Origin: Vibrio syngnathi
GTDB taxonomy: Bacteria > Pseudomonadota > Gammaproteobacteria > Enterobacterales > Vibrionaceae
DNA: 64,000 nt
Direction of reading: 5' to 3'
Assembly: GCF_002119525.1 (NCBI RefSeq)
Contig: NZ_CP017917.1
Span: forward strand, 682,001 to 746,000
Under the pieces are notes generated by a model. The model was not told the origin of the DNA. It saw only the letters and a program-made list of their open reading frames with translations, and did no database searches. Below, piece by piece: positions 16,569 through 24,101 of the stretch. The translations under genes and the position numbers were made by a program. How positions within the stretch are numbered: position 1 is the first letter of the stretch; every line of letters starts with the position of its first letter.

Positions 16569-17384
16569 ATGTCTACTGATTTTAAACCAGCAGAATTCGT
16601 TCAAACGATGATCGATGTAGGTGAAGCGAAAACCAAAACGGGTACTCGTGATCTTCTGATTCGAAGCACTATGGCTGGTATCATCCTTTCTCTTGCTGTT
16701 GTTGTGGCTATCACTACTATTGTGCAAACAGGTATCGGTATTGTTGGTGCACTTGTGTTCCCTGTGGGCTTCGTCATTTTGAGTGTGATGGGTTACGACC
16801 TAGTAACGGGTGTATTTGGTCTTGCTCCGCTTGCGAAATTCGATAACCGCCCAGGCATTACTTGGGGTCGTATCCTACGTTGTTGGGGTCTTGTTGGTCT
16901 TGGTAACCTTATCGGTTCTTTAATTGTTGCAGTGTTAGTCGCAATTTCACTTACAGGTAACTTCTCTTTAGAACCAAACGCTGTTGCTCAAAAGTTCATT
17001 GCTGTTTCTACAGGTCGTAGCCTAGGGTTTGAAAACATGGGCATGGACGGCTGGATCACATGTTTCGTGCGCGGCATCTTCTGTAACCTAATGGTTTGTC
17101 TAGGTGTGATTGGTAACATGACAGCACGTACAGTCTCTGGCCGTGTCGCAATGATGTGGTTCCCAATCTTCATCTTCTTCGCACTTGTATTTGAGCACAC
17201 AGTGGTAAACATGTTCCTATTCCCACTGGGTATGATTCTTGGCGCTGACTTCGGTATCGCGACATGGTTGAACTTCAACCTTATCCCAACAATCTTAGGT
17301 AACATCGTTGGTGGCCTACTGTTAACGTGTGTTCCTCTATACCTGACTCATGCTAAAACAGCTCCTTCTCTAGGCGCGAAGTAA
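16569..17384 (+). CDS. nirC: Formate/nitrite transporter family channel, nitrite type
   Basis: 271 residues with six hydrophobic segments and the FNT-family pattern (repeated small-residue-rich helices, NLMVCLGVIGNMTARTVSG and EHTVVNMFLFPLG with the central His). Inner-membrane pentameric channel that moves nitrite, or exports it to limit toxicity. ATG 16569 has AAGGA at good spacing. Position after nirBD supports nitrite as substrate. A strong terminator follows. Confidence 0.93.
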   Translation: MSTDFKPAEFVQTMIDVGEAKTKTGTRDLLIRSTMAGIILSLAVVVAITTIVQTGIGIVGALVFPVGFVILSVMGYDLVTGVFGLAPLAKFDNRPGITWGRILRCWGLVGLGNLIGSLIVAVLVAISLTGNFSLEPNAVAQKFIAVSTGRSLGFENMGMDGWITCFVRGIFCNLMVCLGVIGNMTARTVSGRVAMMWFPIFIFFALVFEHTVVNMFLFPLGMILGADFGIATWLNFNLIPTILGNIVGGLLLTCVPLYLTHAKTAPSLGAK

Positions 17385-17413
17385 TACGGTAAACGTAAGT
17401 TAGTATGAGATTG

Positions 17414-17444
17414 AAAGCCCCAACAACGTGTTTGGGGCTTTTTT
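17414..17444 (+). terminator. Terminator after nirC
   Basis: 10-bp stem AAAGCCCCAA / TTGGGGCTTT with a short loop, then a T run. Separates nirBDC from the downstream methyltransferase gene. Confidence 0.9.
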
Positions 17445-17717
17445 AGTTTGAAAGCTGTCAGTGTATTCTCGGGCAGACAAACTCTTAGCTATCACAAACT
17501 CTTAGTTATCATAGATGGGTTGTTTGTTATTGAGCAAAGCATCCGCAATAGATTGTTTTGTTATAATTATTTCTATCTTCGTTAGTATTTAGACTGAATA
17601 TTTATTTCAACACCTGATAGTCTAAGAGGTAAGGATTTTGATAAGTCATTATGAATACAGTGACTTATCACATAGATTGAAGCTTGAGATAAAACAAGCA
17701 AACCTTCGGAGCGCAGA
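17445..17717. other. Upstream region of cobA with a 10-bp inverted repeat
   Basis: 273 bases without a gene. The clear structure is TGATAAGTCA (17639-17648) and TGACTTATCA (17661-17670), a perfect 10-bp inverted repeat with a 12-base spacer, about 50 bases before the start codon. It could be an operator for a dimeric regulator or an mRNA hairpin. Confidence 0.6.
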
Positions 17718-18494
17718 ATGTCAGAAGTATCGTCATCGAATGTTAAAGAAGTAAGCAATGGATTTGTTTCATTGGTAGGTGCAGGTCCGGGCGACCCAGA
17801 CCTACTTACACTAAAAGCCGCACGAGTGATTCAACAAGCAGACGTGTTGGTTTATGACCGCTTGGTATCAAAAGATATTTTGGCGATGGCTAACCCAGAA
17901 GCAGAAATGCTGTATGTGGGTAAAAAGCTTGATCATCATTGCGTACCACAAGATCAGATCAACCAACTGTTGGTGATCAAAGCACAAGAAAACAAGCACG
18001 TTGTGCGTCTAAAAGGTGGTGACTCGTTTATCTTTGGCCGTGGTGGCGAAGAGTGCGAAACGTTGGCCGAGAATGACGTGAGATTTGAAGTGATTCCAGG
18101 CATCACAGCAGCTGCAGGCGCAACTGCTTATGCGGGCATTCCGTTGACGCACCGTGATCACGCGCAAAGCGTGCAGTTTATTACAGGTCACTTGAAGAAA
18201 GATGGCGAAGATATTGACTGGCGTTCTCTTGCTCAACACAATCACACGATCGTGTTTTACATGGGCTTGAAAGAGAGTCCGAATATTCAAAAGAATTTAC
18301 TCGATAACGGTATGCGAGAAGACATGCCTGTTGCGATTATCGAAAACGGCACTCGCCAAGATCAGAAAGTGTTTCGAGGTGGGTTGCGTGACCTAGCTGA
18401 CCTTGCTAGCGCTGCCAAAAGCCCGGCATTGATTGTGGTTGGAAGTGTTGCTCAGCTTCATGAAAAACTGGCTTGGTTTAACAAGCAAGCATAA
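17718..18494 (+). CDS. cobA: Uroporphyrinogen-III C-methyltransferase
   Basis: 258 residues, the usual single-domain SUMT length. Makes precorrin-2 from uroporphyrinogen III using two S-adenosylmethionines, the first committed step to siroheme, the cofactor of NirB. Motifs: [15 protein letters not shown] near the N-terminus, [17 protein letters not shown], and the PGITAA segment. Start ATG with CGGAG upstream. Its place after nirBDC suggests co-supply of siroheme, though the terminator and inverted repeat before it suggest its own promoter. Confidence 0.95.
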   Translation: MSEVSSSNVKEVSNGFVSLVGAGPGDPDLLTLKAARVIQQADVLVYDRLVSKDILAMANPEAEMLYVGKKLDHHCVPQDQINQLLVIKAQENKHVVRLKGGDSFIFGRGGEECETLAENDVRFEVIPGITAAAGATAYAGIPLTHRDHAQSVQFITGHLKKDGEDIDWRSLAQHNHTIVFYMGLKESPNIQKNLLDNGMREDMPVAIIENGTRQDQKVFRGGLRDLADLASAAKSPALIVVGSVAQLHEKLAWFNKQA

Positions 18495-18583
18495 TCGATT
18501 GATGATCAAGCTTAGCTTGTTAGCTTGGTTGATCGTTGATCGTTGATGCTTGATGGTTAACCAAAGGCTTAGCTGACTAAGAA

Positions 18584-19180
18584 TCAAATACTGCAGCGGC
18601 TACTCTGTCGCTGCATTTCTTGTTGGCGCATGGGCATTTCGTCAATAATATTGGTGATTAAACGCCAATCGGTTTTACCACTCCACCTGTGTTTCTCTTT
18701 CCCGTCTTTACCAATCAACACGGCAGTGTGTGAACCTTTGGGTATTCCATAACTGTTAGTCACTGCATCCAAATTAAACTCTTCAACTAACCATGCAGGC
18801 ACGGTGTAGCCGCTTTCGGCGATGACCATGATAACAACGTCTCGTTCGTCCAATTGACAATTGTTAATCAAGACTTCATTGAGAAACTCTTTTACGATCG
18901 AATCTTCTGTTGGTGCGAAATAAATGACACTGCGGTGAGGCAGCGCTTTCGAATGAGAGTAGGCTGGGTAGGCGTGTAACGGGTTGACTGACAGAATCAT
19001 AAACATAACCGTGCTTGTTATTAGAGCGTTCAGTGGTTTGGAAATTGCGTTTTTTATCGTTGACTTAATTATCGCTGACTTAGTTATGGCAGCGTTAGTT
19101 ATCGCCGCGCAGCAACGTGTCAATACTGAGTCAAAGGTGTCGCTGCCAAGGCATGATCTGATAATTTGTTGGTACTGCAT
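18584..19180 (-). CDS. DUF4174 domain protein, probably exported
   Basis: 198 residues. The C-terminal ~115 residues match the DUF4174 pattern (RSVIYFAPTEDS..., TAVLIGKDGKEKHRWSG, then WRLITNIIDEMPMRQQEM), a thioredoxin-like fold of unknown function. A hydrophobic stretch near residues 50-70 ending HAYPAYS looks like a signal peptide. The ~55 residues before it are a degenerate Ile/Thr/Ala-rich repeat and may not be translated, so the true start may be nearer residue 59. It converges on cobA. Confidence 0.7.
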   Translation of the reverse strand: MQYQQIIRSCLGSDTFDSVLTRCCAAITNAAITKSAIIKSTIKNAISKPLNALITSTVMFMILSVNPLHAYPAYSHSKALPHRSVIYFAPTEDSIVKEFLNEVLINNCQLDERDVVIMVIAESGYTVPAWLVEEFNLDAVTNSYGIPKGSHTAVLIGKDGKEKHRWSGKTDWRLITNIIDEMPMRQQEMQRQSSRCSI

Positions 19181-19220
19181 GTTCCACCTTCCTTGATAAA
19201 CTCAGACAAGATCATAAGTT

Positions 19221-19320
19221 AATGACAACTACTTTAAGTTAACAATAGCTACGTTCAGCCAATAATAACTACGTTCAGCCAATAATAACTACGCTAAGCC
19301 AATAACAACTACGTTAAGCA
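19221..19320. repeat. Five tandem 20-bp repeats
   Basis: Five consecutive 20-base units of the type AATAATAACTACGTTCAGCC, at 19221, 19241, 19261, 19281 and 19301, each differing by one to five bases. They fill the space between the divergent DUF4174 and NYN-domain genes. Could be a regulator array or a slippage-prone minisatellite. Confidence 0.9.
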
Positions 19321-19411
19321 TAGCTAATGAGTTCATTTTTATTAAAGAAAGCGACTCGCATTTTAGAAGTGAATAGAATAGGGTATACGGAAAATCTAAA
19401 GGTATGAATTT

Positions 19412-19885
19412 ATGGAAAACATAGCAATTTTGGTCGACGTTCAGAACGTTTACTATACAACACGCGATAAATACCGTTCTAACTTCGACTATAACCAGTT
19501 TTGGTATGTTGCCACGGAAGGACGTAACGTTGTCGAAGCCAATGCTTACGCAATCTCAAGCCAAGATCCTAAACAGCGCCAATTCCACCATATCCTTCGT
19601 GGTGTTGGTTTTAATGTGAAGCTAAAACCGTTTATTCAGCGTCGTGATGGTAGCGCCAAAGGGGATTGGGATGTCGGTATCGCGTTAGATGCGATAGAGC
19701 TTGCTGAGACGGTTGATACGATTGTTTTGGTATCAGGAGACGGTGATTTTGAAATCTTGGTAGAGCGAATCAAAGAGCGCTTTGGAAAACCTGTTGAAGT
19801 GTATGGCGTTCCTGGGTTAACAGCTCAAAATCTTATCGATTCTGCCTCAAAATTTGTACCGATTGAAAAAGATTTCCTTCTATAG
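19412..19885 (+). CDS. NYN-domain (LabA/DUF88-type) putative ribonuclease
   Basis: 157 residues, a complete single-domain protein. PIN-like NYN fold with conserved acidic residues: ILVDVQNVYY at the start, KGDWDVGIALDAIE in the middle and VLVSGDGDFEILVERIKERFGK. These are the metal-binding Asp residues of the family, which suggests RNA cleavage; the target is unknown. ATG 19412 with AAAGG upstream. Stands alone. Confidence 0.85.
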   Translation: MENIAILVDVQNVYYTTRDKYRSNFDYNQFWYVATEGRNVVEANAYAISSQDPKQRQFHHILRGVGFNVKLKPFIQRRDGSAKGDWDVGIALDAIELAETVDTIVLVSGDGDFEILVERIKERFGKPVEVYGVPGLTAQNLIDSASKFVPIEKDFLL

Positions 19886-19965
19886 ATAAAATCTCGCACT
19901 TTATAATTGAAATCAATAATAACGATAATTAGAATGCAAACAGTTCTTATTTATCGGTGTGTGAA

Positions 19966-20631
19966 ATGTCACGTGTTTTAGTTGTTGATGATGATATTCA
20001 GTTGTGTGAACTACTGGGTGAAGTATTGGAAAATGAGGGGTATCACGTTGATACCGTTCATTGCGGTGAATCCGCTCTAGAGTTTATTCAATCGAATCCT
20101 GTTGATTTGGTTTTACTCGATGTGATGCTCCCCAATTTAAGTGGTTTTCAAGTCGCAAGACGTATTTGTCAGCGTTTTGCTACTCCTATCCTTATGCTAA
20201 CCGCGCTTAATGACGATGCCTCTATGCTAGATGGCTATCAAGCGGGTGCAGATCAGTACATCGCTAAGCCTTTCAATGTACCTGAACTCCTAACTCGAAT
20301 TAAGGTGATCTTGCGACGAGTTGGGTTTGAGCGCCAAAGACAGTCAATGGCTTCATCAAATCAAGGCTTGTGCGAGCAACTTACCCGTTTACCTTTAACG
20401 GGCACTGAAAAAGAGCTGCTTGATTATTTGATCAAAAATGATGGCATCGTTGTTTCAAAATCTGACTTACAAGTACATGTGTTGAAAAAAGAGCTTTGCC
20501 CCTTCGATCGTAATTTAGATATGCATATCAGCAATATACGTCGAAAATTGGTGCAGGCTGGCTTATCAAAGCAACATATTAAAACTGTGCGTGGTCAAGG
20601 CTACAGCTACCTAGAGTCGGTAGGAGTATGA
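19966..20631 (+). CDS. OmpR/PhoB-family response regulator
   Basis: 221 residues from ATG 19966; an in-frame GTG at 19957 is less likely because the receiver domain begins directly with MSRVLVVDDD. Phosphoacceptor Asp52 (LVLLDVMLP), Thr in LMLTA and Lys in IAKPF are in place. The C-terminal winged helix ends in VRGQGYSYLESVGV. DNA-binding regulator resembling CpxR. It overlaps the sensor kinase gene by 4 bases. Confidence 0.92.
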   Translation: MSRVLVVDDDIQLCELLGEVLENEGYHVDTVHCGESALEFIQSNPVDLVLLDVMLPNLSGFQVARRICQRFATPILMLTALNDDASMLDGYQAGADQYIAKPFNVPELLTRIKVILRRVGFERQRQSMASSNQGLCEQLTRLPLTGTEKELLDYLIKNDGIVVSKSDLQVHVLKKELCPFDRNLDMHISNIRRKLVQAGLSKQHIKTVRGQGYSYLESVGV

Positions 20632-22013
20632 GTGCCAGGTTGTTACGGTGTCCTGATTTCGTTATCAAGCGTAAGGATGGCTTAACGTTTCAGCTGTTCA
20701 GTTGCCTGACCGTGATCTTAGTCAGCATACTCATCCTTCAAGGTGTTGCAGAAAGAGCGCTGATGAAAGCCTTATTGAAGGTTCCTGAGTCCGTAAAAGC
20801 TGAAATGTTGGATTTGGCTTATCAAGCTAATGTATTGATCGAAGAAGGGGACATGGATGAGCTTGCCGACTGGGGCAATGCCCAACATTATTATTTATTC
20901 ATTATCGATGAAAACAACCGACCGATTACCCACCGACACATGCATCCGCATTTCGAATTTAAGTTGCAGTACCTGCGTACATTAGATCATCAACTCAGTG
21001 ATCGTGTGAGTAAGCCTATCTTCGGCTTGCCACTTGATAACGGCAATACCCTCGTAATTCAACTACCAGGCCAGTTTCATCCAGCAAAGTCCTTTGCACC
21101 GTATTCCTATGCGCTGAAAGCTGTGATTGCTTTGATCGTTTTATCGCTGTTTTCCATTATTATGGCGAAAAGCCTGCAGCAGCCACTCGATCGTTTAAGG
21201 GAGGCCAGTCGAAGGCTCGCACAAGGGGACTTTTCAGTGAGTGTGGTGTCTGAATTGGATTCAACTACACGTGAATTCAATGAGCTTGCCAATGATTTTG
21301 ACCATATGACCTTTGAGATTAAGTCTCTGGCTGAAAAGCAGCGTCGTTTGATTCGTGATGTCTCACATGAGCTACGAACACCGTTAGCAAGGCAGAATCT
21401 CGCACTGCATTTATTACGCAGCAAAGTCGATGAAAAAAGTATGGGTTTACTCGAACGAATGGAAAGCGAAACGGAAGAGATGAATAAGCTGGTGGGTGAA
21501 ATTCTTGAATTCAGCCGCCTAGAAACCTCTCGTTATGATTCTAAGTTAACTCCAATGCATTTAGAGCATTATTGCTCGATGCTGATTGCGCAGTTACAAA
21601 ACGACTTAAAGCCTAATCAAACTCTGATTTGTGATTTGGAAATCGCGACATCAATGGTCAATGTTGATGAGAGACTACTCTTAAGAGTGATAAGCAACAT
21701 TATTGGAAATGCGATTAAATACGCAGGGGACGATGCGAATATTGTCGTTAAGACCTACGGGCAGGTCAGTGATATACGTTATAGTGTCATTTCTGTGGAG
21801 GATGATGGTGAAGGGATTCCAGAGAACAAGCTTGCCGATATTTTTGATCCGTTTACTCGCATCGAGTCAGCTCGAGATAAACAATCTGGTGGTTACGGTC
21901 TTGGGCTCGCGATCGTCAAGGAAGCCATGGGAGTGATGAATGGGCATGTTACCGCTGAGAACAGAGAAGGTGGGGGGCTGAGAGTGAATCTTATGTTTCC
22001 AATCGTAGGTTAG
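20628..22013 (+). CDS. Two-component sensor histidine kinase
   Basis: 461 residues. Two membrane segments (about 23-45 and 165-185) enclose a periplasmic sensor region of ~120 residues, followed by HAMP, the H-box with His247 (RDVSHELRTPLARQN) and an ATPase domain with N-box (NIIGNAIKYA) and G-boxes (DDGEGIP, GGYGLGLAIV). CpxA-like in layout; signal unknown. ATGA overlap with the regulator gene indicates a two-gene operon. Confidence 0.92.
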   Translation: MSARLLRCPDFVIKRKDGLTFQLFSCLTVILVSILILQGVAERALMKALLKVPESVKAEMLDLAYQANVLIEEGDMDELADWGNAQHYYLFIIDENNRPITHRHMHPHFEFKLQYLRTLDHQLSDRVSKPIFGLPLDNGNTLVIQLPGQFHPAKSFAPYSYALKAVIALIVLSLFSIIMAKSLQQPLDRLREASRRLAQGDFSVSVVSELDSTTREFNELANDFDHMTFEIKSLAEKQRRLIRDVSHELRTPLARQNLALHLLRSKVDEKSMGLLERMESETEEMNKLVGEILEFSRLETSRYDSKLTPMHLEHYCSMLIAQLQNDLKPNQTLICDLEIATSMVNVDERLLLRVISNIIGNAIKYAGDDANIVVKTYGQVSDIRYSVISVEDDGEGIPENKLADIFDPFTRIESARDKQSGGYGLGLAIVKEAMGVMNGHVTAENREGGGLRVNLMFPIVG

Positions 22014-22123
22014 CTTCCTGCTGTTATCTGTCGTGCTCCATATATAACTATGACTGAAAGCGTGCTGAGAAACATTGCTGAGAAATATAGCTAAGTAATA
22101 TAGGTTAAAAACATAGCCCAATA

Positions 22124-22155
22124 AAAAACGCCACTGCATCAGCAGTGGCGTTTTT
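22124..22155. terminator. Bidirectional terminator between sensor kinase and symporter genes
   Basis: AAAAACGCCACTGC and GCAGTGGCGTTTTT flank an ATCA loop. Poly-A before and poly-T after suit termination of both convergent genes. Confidence 0.9.
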
Positions 22156-22237
22156 GTTTTTGCGCTTTGCATTATCAGCTAAGGCACAGCCATTAATTGC
22201 GCCTTGGCTTGAAAGTAAGAGCACCAGAGAAGCTAGA

Positions 22238-23542
22238 TTATGCCTGTTGGCGTGCTAGCTTTACTTCTTCTTCTTTCTCACCGGCTGCTGGGTCATTGAA
22301 GCGAGCTTCGTCAAAAGAACCTTCAGACTTCGCCACAATGATAGTTACGGCGCTATCACCTGTGATGTTTACTGCGGTACGAATCATATCAAGAAGACGG
22401 TCAACACCCATGATTAGAGCGATACCTTCAAGCGGTAGACCAACTTGGTTCAATACCATTGCTAGCATAACAAGACCAACACCAGGAACACCTGCAGTAC
22501 CAACAGACGCCAATGTCGCTGTTAGGATAACCATCAAGTAGTCACCCATAGTAAGGTCAATGTTGTAGGCTTGGGCGATAAACGCCGTTGCAACTCCCTG
22601 CATGATAGCAGTACCGTCCATGTTGACAGTTGCGCCTAGTGGAACTGTGAACGAAGCGACTTTGTTGTCTACGCCCATGCGGTTTTTAGCCGTTTCCATT
22701 GTCACTGGAATCGTTGCGTTTGAAGATGCAGTTGAGAATGCAAACATGATTGCATCTTCCATCTTACGTAGGAACGTAATTGGGCTAAGGCCAGTGAATC
22801 CTTTAAGCATCGCACTGTAAGTTACCAAACCGTGTAACAGCAGGGTACCAGCAAGCACTAAGAAGTATTCTGCAAGGTTCCAGATAGCGCCCAAGCCAAG
22901 GCCTGAGAACAGTTTAGCCATCAAGAAGAACACGCCGTAAGGAGCAAGGTTCATCAGCAGCGCAACCAGCTTCATGATTACTTCGTTCAAATCAGAGAAA
23001 ACCGCAGCGATACGCTCACCGGGTTTACCTGCAGCACTGATCGCGATACCAAACAATACTGCAAATACGATAACTTGTAGCGTTTTGCCCTCAGCCATCG
23101 CCTGAATAGGGTTGGTCGGGAACATATCGATGATGACTTGTCCCAAAGAAGGGGCATCCGCTGATTTGAAAGAACTCGCCGCCGTAAGATCCGCACCAGC
23201 CCCTGGTTGGAACAGGTTACCGATAGTCAGTGCTAGAGTGATAGCAACGGCTGTAGTACCGATATAAAGTGCAAGCGTTTTGCCCCCCATACGGCCAAGA
23301 GTTGATAAGTCTTTAAGAGAGCTTGTGCCGCACACCAGTGAAACGAAGACGAGTGGCACAACAAGCATTTTTAAACTGGCGACAAAGATCTGTCCGCCTA
23401 CTTCAAAGAGTCCGTTAACGATGTAGTTGTTAACAAATCCGCTGTCTGCAAAAAGGGATTGAATGGCAAATCCCGTGAATATACCTACGACCATACCGAG
23501 GATTACTCGGCCAGTCAGAGACATAGGTTTCTTGGTATTCAT
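22238..23542 (-). CDS. Dicarboxylate/amino acid:cation symporter (DAACS family)
   Basis: 434 residues, full length for the GltP/DctA family, about eight membrane helices plus two re-entrant loops. Signature segments: the serine-rich loop FSTASSNATIPVTM and PLGATVNMDGTAI, the Na+/H+ and substrate site, and late DRLLDMIRTAVNITGD with Asp and Asn ligands. It imports glutamate/aspartate or C4-dicarboxylates; sequence alone does not decide which. Single gene with a CRP-like site about 116 bases upstream of its start. Confidence 0.93.
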   Translation of the reverse strand: MNTKKPMSLTGRVILGMVVGIFTGFAIQSLFADSGFVNNYIVNGLFEVGGQIFVASLKMLVVPLVFVSLVCGTSSLKDLSTLGRMGGKTLALYIGTTAVAITLALTIGNLFQPGAGADLTAASSFKSADAPSLGQVIIDMFPTNPIQAMAEGKTLQVIVFAVLFGIAISAAGKPGERIAAVFSDLNEVIMKLVALLMNLAPYGVFFLMAKLFSGLGLGAIWNLAEYFLVLAGTLLLHGLVTYSAMLKGFTGLSPITFLRKMEDAIMFAFSTASSNATIPVTMETAKNRMGVDNKVASFTVPLGATVNMDGTAIMQGVATAFIAQAYNIDLTMGDYLMVILTATLASVGTAGVPGVGLVMLAMVLNQVGLPLEGIALIMGVDRLLDMIRTAVNITGDSAVTIIVAKSEGSFDEARFNDPAAGEKEEEVKLARQQA

Positions 23543-23650
23543 TTAGAACACTCCTTATTATTTATAACTTTGATACCTTTCCAAAGTGAGCAGGAGATTA
23601 GCAGTCGGTTGATTAAATCAAAAAACAAAAAATGAATTTGGGATTACAGA

Positions 23651-23666
23651 TGTGATCATAATCACT
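23651..23666 (-). promoter_or_regulatory. CRP-like site upstream of the symporter
   Basis: TGTGA-TCATAA-TCACT matches the CRP consensus TGTGA-N6-TCACA in 9 of 10 bases, centred about 116 bases before the symporter start. Suggests carbon-catabolite control. Confidence 0.65.
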
Positions 23667-23974
23667 GATAATTGTTCAAATAAAACAAAATAAAACAAAA
23701 CAATTCACCAATTATTTACATCTATCGAGTGTTTTATACAAAAATCCGTCATTCATAAGGTATTAAATAAGATAAGAAGATTTTGTTATAGATGTCTGCT
23801 CATTACATTGATTGTGCAAATGGCGGTGTTTCAAAAAATTTGGCGCAGAGAACCGATTTTTAATTCAAGTGCTCGTTAAATAACTGTATTGAATTGGTTT
23901 CTTTTAACTGCAGGTTAACGACTCGTCAGTTCGTCTTTACAAAACTTTACGAATGCAAAGAATGTAAATTTAAT

Positions 23975-23993
23975 GCAAATAGTAATAGTTATC
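23975..23993 (+). promoter_or_regulatory. Fur-box-like site upstream of the receptor
   Basis: A 19-base stretch ending ATAGTTATC agrees with the Fur consensus at about 13 positions, about 110 bases upstream of the receptor start. Suits iron-repressed expression. Confidence 0.5.
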
Positions 23994-24101
23994 ACTTATA
24001 TTCCCACTCGAAATAATTCAGTGGTACCGGAAACGGTCTAACGGACACATCGAATAAATAACAAAGTGTTCGTCTAAAAGAATAAAAGTGGAGAAAAGGA
24101 C

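Larger units (their letters stand above)
23543..24101. other. Divergent regulatory region between symporter and TonB-dependent receptor
   Basis: 559 AT-rich bases without a gene. Contains the CRP-like site (23651-23666) on the symporter side and the Fur-like site (23975-23993) on the receptor side. Confidence 0.7.

Noticed and set aside
19221..19320. CRISPR array
   Set aside because: The 20-bp units are contiguous with no spacers, and there are no cas genes.
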